Of a stretch of 12,334 bases of DNA, positions 6,955-12,334 are shown piece by piece. Numbering within the stretch: the stretch's first letter is position 1; each line of letters begins with the position of its first letter. This DNA comes from Crenothrix polyspora (GTDB lineage Bacteria > Pseudomonadota > Gammaproteobacteria > Methylococcales > Methylomonadaceae): NCBI GenBank assembly GCA_945903675.1, contig CAMDOP010000070.1, forward strand, positions 1 through 12,334, in the 5' to 3' direction. A program made the position numbers and the translations under genes. The notes beneath the pieces were generated by a model, which was not told the origin of the DNA, ran no database searches, and was given only the letters and a program-made list of their open reading frames with translations.

Positions 6955-7317
6955 ATGAATGTAAGACAAAAAGATTTATATAGAATATTGGGCGTTATTG
7001 ATAGCGCAGAATTAGTCGTCATTAAGGCTGCTTATAAAGCCTTGATGATGATGTATCACCCAGACAGGTCTGAAGGTAATAAAGAAGAGGCAGTAAGAAA
7101 ATCAAAAGACCTTAACGAAGCTTATGCCGTTTTAGTCGATCCAGAGAAACGTAGAAAATATGATTGGGATAAATTAAATCTCGCGGTTAAATTAGGCGAG
7201 AAATCTGAAGAAGACTTGCATAATAAGCAGGCGCTTAATAAGGTCACCGATGAAATTAAATTTTTATTAAATGAGGCCCAGCAAATATTAAAAATTCTGT
7301 CTGACTTAGATGAGTAA
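6955..7317 (+). CDS. Stand-alone J-domain (DnaJ-like) co-chaperone
   Basis: 120 residues. The J domain spans about 6-70: DLYRILGV opens it, the HSP70-stimulating HPD tripeptide is at 35-37 (MYHPDRSEG), and NEAYAVLVDPEKRRKYD closes it. J domains contact a DnaK-type HSP70 and trigger ATP hydrolysis. The rest (about 75-120) is charged and helical, probably a short coiled coil. There is no Gly/Phe stretch, zinc finger or client-binding domain, so this is a class III J protein whose client or location is set by its own tail or by a partner. There is no signal peptide or membrane segment. The ribosome site is poor (GGTG about 4 nt upstream). The gene ends in TAATAG tandem stops. Function beyond HSP70 recruitment is not inferable. 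Confidence 0.9.
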   Translation: MNVRQKDLYRILGVIDSAELVVIKAAYKALMMMYHPDRSEGNKEEAVRKSKDLNEAYAVLVDPEKRRKYDWDKLNLAVKLGEKSEEDLHNKQALNKVTDEIKFLLNEAQQILKILSDLDE

Positions 7318-7330
7318 TAGATGAGTAATA
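7309..7330 (+). repeat. 11-bp tandem duplication across the J-protein stop
   Basis: GATGAGTAATA occurs twice back to back (7309-7319 and 7320-7330), the first copy supplying the last two codons and the stop. The second copy's AGTAATA (7324-7330) also pairs with TATTACT at 7354-7360, forming a 7-bp stem around an inner TTAC/GTAA stem. No T-run follows. Confidence 0.6.
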
Positions 7331-7421
7331 TTTTACACATTACAAGCGGTAAGTATTACTACTTATAAAGTTATAGGCAAGATATACTAATAATTGATGT
7401 TTGATCTTAATTAGGTTAGTT

Positions 7422-8957
7422 ATGTACGCTTTATTATCCACTTATCCCTCCATGCTTCGGCCGCTATTTAAATTAACCCTGATTATTTTACTGTGTGGCG
7501 CAGGGACGATTGTAAAAGCTGATGAGAAACCTGTTATTTATGTCAAACAACCCATGGCTGCTTTTTCCTCTCAGGCGGATGATGCGTTGTTGGGTAATAA
7601 ATATGCAAAGCCAGTATGGAATCTGCATGACACTTTAGGCTTACCCCAATGGTTAGCGGCCTCAGTTAATCAGCGTACGCGTTACGAAGGCTTGTCAGGT
7701 ACTTTTAGGGCTAAGGGCTTAGGTGGCGATCAGCAAATCACTTTGCAAACTGATCTTTGGTTGGAAGCCCAATTAGGTGCTTTCCGCTTTGCCACTGAAC
7801 TTATGGATTCTCGTGCAGTGGGAGCCGATACAGGTTCTGGTGTCAATAGCGGAATGCACAATACCGCTGATTTTATTCAAGGCTATGTTTCTTGGGTAGA
7901 CAAGGATCTGTTTGGTAGTCATATTGGTACCGAAATAAAAGCCGGTCGACAACTTCTTCATTTAGGTAGTGCTCGTTTAGTTTCTAACCCCTATTATCGT
8001 AATGCCCCAAATTCTTTTACTGGTGCTAAGATTCGATTTCTGGATGGCAACCAATGGCAATTTAATGGTTTTGTGACCATGCCAGTACTGCGTTTTCCTA
8101 CAGCCGCTAACGATATTTTGACTGACAATCACCAATTTGATCAAGAAGCGACCCATACGGTATTCTCAGGCGCGTTTTTTGAAAAAAGCAACGTAGTCTT
8201 CGGCGTAAGTGGCGAAGTTTATATGTATCATTTAAACGAAGCGGATAGTTGGAAGAATGTTACCCATAAGCGTCAATACTATACACCCGGCATGCGTTTC
8301 TATATAAAACCGGCTAAAGGCAAGTTTGACTTCCAGACTGAAACCATGGGGCAGTTTGGTACAGTTCGATACCTTACCACATCAACCCAAGACCAAATGC
8401 ATCAAGCTTGGGCTGAACATGTTGACCTAGGTTATACCTTTGCTATGCCTTGGTCACCCCGCTTAATGCTGGAATATGATTATGCCAGTGGAAGTAAAAA
8501 TCCCGGCTCTACCGCTGGGTCTTCCGATCAACGTTTTGATCCTTTATATGGGGTTGTCGTCGGTGATTTTGGGCCTGTAGGTATTTATGGTCCAATAACG
8601 CGTAGTAACATCAATTCACCTGGCTATAAGATAAATCTTGCGCCTAGATCAGATTTACAATTTACCTTCCAACAACGTTTTGTCTGGTTAGCATCAGCAA
8701 ATGATTGCTGGGGTCCGGCAGCTTGTAGTCCTACTCCAACTTTACAACCGACTAAAGCGAGCGGTAGTTACCTAGGTGAGCAACTGGGTGTTACAGGACG
8801 TTATGACTTTAACAGTAGCTTAAATTTTGATGCCGGCTGGTTTTATTTGTTTAAGGGCCAATTTGCTAAGCAAGGCGCAGCAACGGTTAATGGTACAACG
8901 ACGGTGCCTGGTTTCGACACGCAATATTTCTATGTACAAAGTCAATTAAGGTTTTAA
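7422..8957 (+). CDS. Alginate-export-family outer-membrane beta-barrel
   Basis: 511 residues from the chosen ATG. The signal peptide has hydrophobic TLIILLCGAGTIV at about 19-31 and likely cleavage after VKA at residue 33. The mature protein is aromatic and Gly-rich with alternating strands and ends in Phe (QSQLRF), the usual outer-membrane barrel signal. Alginate_exp-type (AlgE-like) signatures are GRQLLHLGSARLV at 175-187, the RNAPNSFTGAKI stretch at 193-204, and YDYASGSKNPG at 352-362. A CWGPAAC loop (429-435) may carry a disulfide. Family members are channels; the substrate here is unlikely to be alginate itself, since no alginate genes are present. AGG lies 7-8 nt before the chosen ATG. 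A TTG 21 nt upstream has no support, and the ATG at 7452 lacks a ribosome site. It is followed after 7 nt by the solute-binding protein gene, so probably forms one operon with it. No clear promoter was found in 7318-7421. Confidence 0.83.
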   Translation: MYALLSTYPSMLRPLFKLTLIILLCGAGTIVKADEKPVIYVKQPMAAFSSQADDALLGNKYAKPVWNLHDTLGLPQWLAASVNQRTRYEGLSGTFRAKGLGGDQQITLQTDLWLEAQLGAFRFATELMDSRAVGADTGSGVNSGMHNTADFIQGYVSWVDKDLFGSHIGTEIKAGRQLLHLGSARLVSNPYYRNAPNSFTGAKIRFLDGNQWQFNGFVTMPVLRFPTAANDILTDNHQFDQEATHTVFSGAFFEKSNVVFGVSGEVYMYHLNEADSWKNVTHKRQYYTPGMRFYIKPAKGKFDFQTETMGQFGTVRYLTTSTQDQMHQAWAEHVDLGYTFAMPWSPRLMLEYDYASGSKNPGSTAGSSDQRFDPLYGVVVGDFGPVGIYGPITRSNINSPGYKINLAPRSDLQFTFQQRFVWLASANDCWGPAACSPTPTLQPTKASGSYLGEQLGVTGRYDFNSSLNFDAGWFYLFKGQFAKQGAATVNGTTTVPGFDTQYFYVQSQLRF

Positions 8958-8964
8958 TCAATCA

Positions 8965-9840
8965 ATGCTAAATTTAAAAGCGATTAGTTACATCATTATT
9001 ATAGTGTCATTAATGCTCGTTAACCTGCCATCGGTGCAGGCTAAAGAGGAGTCGTCCAGAAATCAGCCTGCCAACGAGATTCAAGAGATTATTAAAGGAG
9101 GTAAGTTGGTGGTGGCTATGTATTCGAAAGATGCGCCGCCTTTTTATTATGTTAATAAAAACAATCAGTTGGTAGGGCTTGATGTCACCTTGATTAAAGG
9201 CTTTGCTGAGCTTTTAGGCGTGCAGGTAGAATTTGATCGCAGCTCAAAATTTCTTAATGATACGGTTGATATGGTTGAAAACCATAAGGCCGATTTGGCC
9301 ATTACCAAATTAAGTATGACTTTTAAAAGAGCGACACGGGTTCTTTTTACAGAGCCTTATGTGAATTTACATCAAAGCTTATTAATTAATAGGCTCGCGT
9401 TGCTTAAGCAATTGAACGGGCGGTCTCAAGAGGAAACTATTCAACAATTAAGCGGCAAAATTGGTGTCGTCGCCAAATCCTCTTATATAGAATATGCAAG
9501 GCACTTTAAAAATATGGAAATAGTGGGCTATCCTACTTGGTCAGATGCAATAAACGCAGTCTATGAGGGTAAAATAACCGCAGCTTTTCGTGATGACGTT
9601 GAAATAAAAATGATCTTGCGTGATCAGCCTGAGAAGGCTTTAACTTTATTATCAGTCGTCTTAAAAGATGCGAATGATCCTAAAGGTATTGCGGTTGCTA
9701 TGGATCATAATAAGTTAAAAAATTTACTTAACTTTTATCTGAGATCAATCAATATCAATATAACTGCTGATAAAGTCGTTAATGATTACGCCGATTTAAT
9801 AAAACAAATTGAACAGAAAATAAATAGCCAGGAACACTAA
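8965..9840 (+). CDS. Periplasmic solute-binding protein, family 3 (SBP copy 1)
   Basis: 291 residues. The signal peptide is about 1-26 (LPSVQA cleavage), with no lipobox cysteine, so a soluble periplasmic protein. The mature part has the SBP_bac_3 pattern: PPFYYVNKNNQLVGLDV (58-74), KADLAITKLSMTFKRATRV (108-126) and FTEPYV (128-133), then the second lobe IGVVAKSSY (166-174) and ITAAFRDDVEI (204-214). By position, Arg122 and Asp210 match the residues that HisJ-type binders use for the alpha-carboxylate and alpha-amino groups. An amino-acid-like ligand is therefore my inference. The usual ABC permease and ATPase genes are absent; instead its TAA overlaps the symporter ATG by one base (TAATG, with CAGGAA upstream). 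No strong ribosome site precedes its own ATG, so it may be coupled to the barrel gene. About 80% identical to the broken copy at 11326. Confidence 0.88.
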   Translation: MLNLKAISYIIIIVSLMLVNLPSVQAKEESSRNQPANEIQEIIKGGKLVVAMYSKDAPPFYYVNKNNQLVGLDVTLIKGFAELLGVQVEFDRSSKFLNDTVDMVENHKADLAITKLSMTFKRATRVLFTEPYVNLHQSLLINRLALLKQLNGRSQEETIQQLSGKIGVVAKSSYIEYARHFKNMEIVGYPTWSDAINAVYEGKITAAFRDDVEIKMILRDQPEKALTLLSVVLKDANDPKGIAVAMDHNKLKNLLNFYLRSININITADKVVNDYADLIKQIEQKINSQEH

Positions 9841-11153
9841 TGAATCAGCAAATTGTAAAGAGTACTAGCAAAATATTACGTAGTAGCTGGACGGTGCTCA
9901 TTGCTGTGAGTATCGGTATTTATATAGGCTTATACCAGCATCAGTATGTAGATTATGTGGCACCTATAGGTCATATATATCTAGATATTTTAAAAATGTG
10001 CATTTTGCCGATATTAATCACAGCTATTTCTGTCAGCATTGCTCGATTGATGCAAGCAGAGGGTGAAAGTTCTTATATCAAAAGAATGCTCATGGTCTTT
10101 ATGTTTAGTGTGCTGGCATCTAGTGTTTTAGGTGCAGCAATAGGTGTGATTACTCAGCCTGGGTCGAGTTTTGATAATGGGACACTCGCTACTTTAGGTT
10201 CTATTGTTAGGGATTCTGGGGCGCCCGACCTGGAGATTTCAGCTTATGAACCTTTTGTAGCTAAAGAAAAGGCCTCATTTACTAAAACATTTATTGCGAA
10301 TTTAATACCAGAAAACATTTTTTCGGCATTAACCACTGGTAGTAATTTAAAGGTGCTGTTTTTTGCTATTTTGTTTGGTACTGCGATAGGTTCCTTATCT
10401 AAGTCTAGTTCACAAACACTGATATCATCCTTAGATTCTATCTATCAAGCCTTCTCTACAATGGTGAAGTGGCTCATGTTGTTTTTGCCCTTTGGCTTGC
10501 TGGGTTTAATAGCACATGATGTCTCTCAAGTAGGCCTCGCTGTATTAATAGCCATGATACAATTTGTGCCCATCGCTTTGATGGGATTTTTGCTGTTATT
10601 TATAGTTAGTAGTCTGATTATGTGGCAACGGACCGGATCGTTCACTCTACCTTTTTTGGCGCTCCAAGAGACCGCTATCATGGCTTTGGGTACGGGTAAT
10701 GCTTTGGCTTGTCTACCCTCTGCTATCATGGCCATGCAGGAAAAAATGGGTTATGAAAAAAAGAGTGTCAATTTATTAGTGCCGTTGACCTTTACTATCT
10801 GTAGAACGGGGCCCACGCTGTATTTTGCCTTGGCAACTTTATTTGTGGCGCAATTATATAAAGTTGATTTAGGTGTTTCAGGTTTTATCACGGTTGTCAT
10901 TGGCTCTATTTTTGCAGGCTTAGCTACTGCGGGGGCCTCTGGAGTTATTTTATTATCAATGTTAAGTTTGGTATTAGCGCCATTAAATCTTCCTGTAGAA
11001 GCGGTATTAGTATTATTTATAGTAATTGATCCAATTATTGGTCCTTTTCGGGTATTAGCGATCGTGCATACCTCTTGCGCCATTATTACTTTAATTCTGC
11101 CTAAGCAAAAACTAGAAGAAATAGCAGAAACAAAAGTAGTAATCGAGAGCTGA
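9840..11153 (+). CDS. Divergent DAACS/SDF-family symporter
   Basis: 437-residue inner-membrane carrier with the SDF (dicarboxylate/amino acid:cation symporter) layout. TM1 is at 17-33, then GHIYLDILKMCILPILITAIS (44-64) and LIPENIFSALTTGSNLKVLF (155-174), HP1 at about 279-300, TM7 at about 312-340, HP2 at about 357-376 and TM8 at about 386-418. The TM7 landmark NMDGT of Na+-coupled members reads CRTGP (321-325). The HP1 serine-rich loop reads TGNALACLP (285-293). In TM8 (GltPh numbering in brackets) Asp397 [390] and Arg404 [397] remain, but [394], [398], [401] and [405] are Gly401, Val405, Ile408 and Ser412. Coupling ion and substrate are therefore uncertain. Its start overlaps the SBP stop by one base, arguing for stoichiometric expression with the binding protein. 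It could instead be a channel-like or non-sodium relative. Confidence 0.88.
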   Translation: MNQQIVKSTSKILRSSWTVLIAVSIGIYIGLYQHQYVDYVAPIGHIYLDILKMCILPILITAISVSIARLMQAEGESSYIKRMLMVFMFSVLASSVLGAAIGVITQPGSSFDNGTLATLGSIVRDSGAPDLEISAYEPFVAKEKASFTKTFIANLIPENIFSALTTGSNLKVLFFAILFGTAIGSLSKSSSQTLISSLDSIYQAFSTMVKWLMLFLPFGLLGLIAHDVSQVGLAVLIAMIQFVPIALMGFLLLFIVSSLIMWQRTGSFTLPFLALQETAIMALGTGNALACLPSAIMAMQEKMGYEKKSVNLLVPLTFTICRTGPTLYFALATLFVAQLYKVDLGVSGFITVVIGSIFAGLATAGASGVILLSMLSLVLAPLNLPVEAVLVLFIVIDPIIGPFRVLAIVHTSCAIITLILPKQKLEEIAETKVVIES

Positions 11154-11187
11154 AGATTTCTAGGTTAGTAACTTAAAAGAAGTCGCG

Positions 11188-11265
11188 TAGGTCAGGTAAC
11201 GGCTTTATCGTTACACTACATTCGGCATCAATATATGCCATTGTCGGTCACGAATGCCTGACCTA
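11188..11265. repeat. 78-bp nested-palindrome element (MITE/REP-like)
   Basis: Terminal inverted repeat TAGGTCAGG (11188-11196) / CCTGACCTA (11257-11265), perfect over 9 bp. Inside are a GTAACG/CGTTAC hairpin (11196-11201, 11209-11214) and ATTCG/CGAAT (11220-11224, 11251-11255), which encloses GGCAT/ATGCC (11224-11228, 11235-11239). Its left part matches the reverse complement of the hairpin at 5977-6010 (TAGGT..GG.TAACGGCT.TATCGTTA), so both belong to one dispersed family. It separates the symporter from the second SBP copy. Confidence 0.7.
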
Positions 11266-11325
11266 TAACGCTCTATATTACCCCGTTTAAAACCAATTTA
11301 TAGTAGCTAAAAACTACTTTTCACT

Positions 11326-12203
11326 ATGCTAAATATTAAACCCATGTTAAACACCATCATCGTAGTCTTGGTAGTGGTTTTTAGCCTGCCATCGGTGCAG
11401 GCCAATGATATGCTTGCTTTTAATAAGGAGTCTGTTAACGAGATTCAAGAGATTATTAAAAGAGGTAAATTAGTGGTGGCTATGTATTCCAAGGATTCAC
11501 CACCTTTTATTATGTTGATAAATATAATCAGTTAACAGGGCTTGATGTCGTTTTAATTAAAGGTTTTGCTGAGCTCTTGGGTGTGCCGGTGGAATTTGAT
11601 CGCAGCTCAAAGTTTCTTAATGATACGGTTGATCTGGTTGAAAACCATAAGGCGGATCTAGCGATCACCAAATTAAGTATGACTTTTAAAAGAGCCACGC
11701 GAGTTCTTTTTACAGAGCCCTATGTGAACTTACATCAAAGCTTATTGATTAATAGGCTAGAGTTGCTTAAGCAATTGAATGGTCGTTCTCAAGAGGAAAC
11801 TATTCAACAATTAAGTGGCAAAATTGGTGTGGTCGCTAAATCCTCTTATGTAGATTATGCTAAGCATTTTAAAGGTATGGAAGTAGTGACCTACTCTACT
11901 TGGCCAGAAGTGATAAGCGCTGTTCATGAAGGTAAAATAACCGCAGCTTTTTGTGATGAAGCTGAAATAAAAATAATCTTACGTGACCAGTCTGAGATGG
12001 CTTTAGCTTTATTATCAGTTGTCTTAAAAGATACTAATGATCTTAAAGGTATTGCTGTTGCTATGGATCATAATAATTTAAAAATCATACTTAACTTTTA
12101 TATTAAATCACTCAATATGGACATAACAGCTGATAAAGTTGTTAATAATTACGTCGGTGTAATAAAAGAAATTGAACAGAAGATAAATGCCCAAGAGCAT
12201 TGA
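11326..12203 (+). pseudogene. Second solute-binding protein copy, broken by a 1-base frameshift
   Basis: Paralogue of the gene at 8965. The frame from ATG 11326 encodes the signal peptide (ends LPSVQA at 26) through KDSPPF, then goes out of frame and stops at 11533-11535. The rest, matching copy 1 to the final QEH, runs in another frame to TGA 12201-12203. The cause is visible: copy 1 reads CC-TTTTT-ATTATG, whereas here only four T remain (11505-11508). Adding one T restores a 292-residue protein. Residues 88-174 of copy 1 differ at only two positions; the last 117 differ at about 35. Arg of FKRATR and Asp of AAFCDE are kept. No good ribosome site precedes the ATG. Alternatives are a sequencing error or -1 slippage on T-TTT, both of which would make this a working gene. 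Confidence 0.85.
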
Positions 12204-12334
12204 TAAGTCGGTGCATTAACAACAATATCTGTAAAGTATTGCGGAGTACTTGGTTGGTTTCATTACCTTTAGCATGGGTGTTTATTGCGGTTATACCTGC
12301 ATTTTGTGCAATTTTGTCTAAGCCGAAAATAGCA
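12200..12334 (+). CDS. Start of a second symporter-like gene (partial, runs off the edge)
   Basis: The frame is open from 12200 to the window end (45 codons). It contains KVLRSTW followed by a hydrophobic stretch (about 21 residues from LVSLPLAW), corresponding to KILRSSW plus TM1 of the symporter at 9840. Spacing from the SBP stop to this Trp is identical in the two copies (16 codons after the start position). However, the ATG of copy 1 is ATA here (12203-12205). A TTG one codon upstream (12200-12202), overlapping the SBP TGA, is a possible alternative start. After the Trp the resemblance is weak, so this may be a diverged second carrier or a decaying remnant. Confidence 0.45.
   Translation, partial: MISRCINNNICKVLRSTWLVSLPLAWVFIAVIPAFCAILSKPKIA

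Noticed and set aside
7401..7421. TTG start for the outer-membrane barrel
   Set aside because: No ribosome site precedes it; the ATG at 7422 has one and leaves a complete signal peptide.
7318..7421. Promoter of the barrel-SBP-symporter operon
   Set aside because: TATACT and TATAAA words exist, but none has an acceptable -35 at 16-18 nt, so no site is called.
10751..11083. 110-codon minus-strand open frame inside the symporter
   Set aside because: Shadow of the SDF-family membrane protein; its Thr/Asn/Lys-rich translation is an artefact of the opposite strand.
11302..11322. Small AGTAG/CTACT hairpin followed by TTTTC before the second SBP
   Set aside because: A 5-bp AT-rich stem is too weak to call a terminator and immediately abuts the start codon.
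11577..12203. Separate 208-residue gene starting at TTG 11577
   Set aside because: It is the out-of-frame remainder of the second SBP; homology to copy 1 continues upstream of the TTG once one T is restored.

Overview
The window looks like a stretch of an AT-leaning gammaproteobacterial chromosome. The minus-strand genes (aminopeptidase N, DUF423 protein, MoaB, DegQ-type protease, flavin reductase) are ordinary gammaproteobacterial housekeeping genes. The intergenic spaces are studded with short GGTCGGG/GGTTGGG hairpin repeats, a pattern I associate with methanotroph-like gammaproteobacteria (Methylococcales). That taxonomic guess rests on impression and not on a search.

Left part (about 140-6770), all on the minus strand. 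The order in the direction of transcription is flavin reductase, an unrecognised periplasmic protein, a DegQ-like protease, then a tight run of moaB, DUF423 membrane protein and pepN. The last three are separated by 1 nt and then overlap by 14 nt, so they are probably one translationally coupled unit. DegQ and the two upstream genes appear to have their own promoters. The gaps hold hairpin repeats, several sitting just 3' of a stop codon.

Middle. A divergent 371-bp gap separates the reductase from a plus-strand, stand-alone J-domain protein.

Right part (7422-12334), plus strand. This is a cassette of an alginate-export-type outer-membrane beta-barrel, a periplasmic family-3 solute-binding protein (SBP), and a very divergent DAACS/SDF-family symporter. 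The genes have a 7-nt gap and then a 1-nt TAATG overlap, as expected for one operon. After a 78-bp nested-palindrome repeat the SBP occurs a second time. This copy carries a one-base deletion in a T run that breaks the frame. The start of a second symporter-like reading frame follows, with the position of the first copy's ATG now ATA, and runs off the window edge.

Most interesting is the pairing of a secondary DAACS-type carrier with a dedicated periplasmic binding protein. I know SBP dependence for ABC, TRAP and TTT transporters, but not as an established feature of DAACS. The carrier has also lost nearly all canonical sodium- and substrate-coordinating positions, while the SBP keeps the Arg and Asp positions expected of an amino-acid binder. 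Together with the outer-membrane channel, this reads as a possible three-part uptake route for an amino-acid-like solute that has been tandemly duplicated and is partly decaying.
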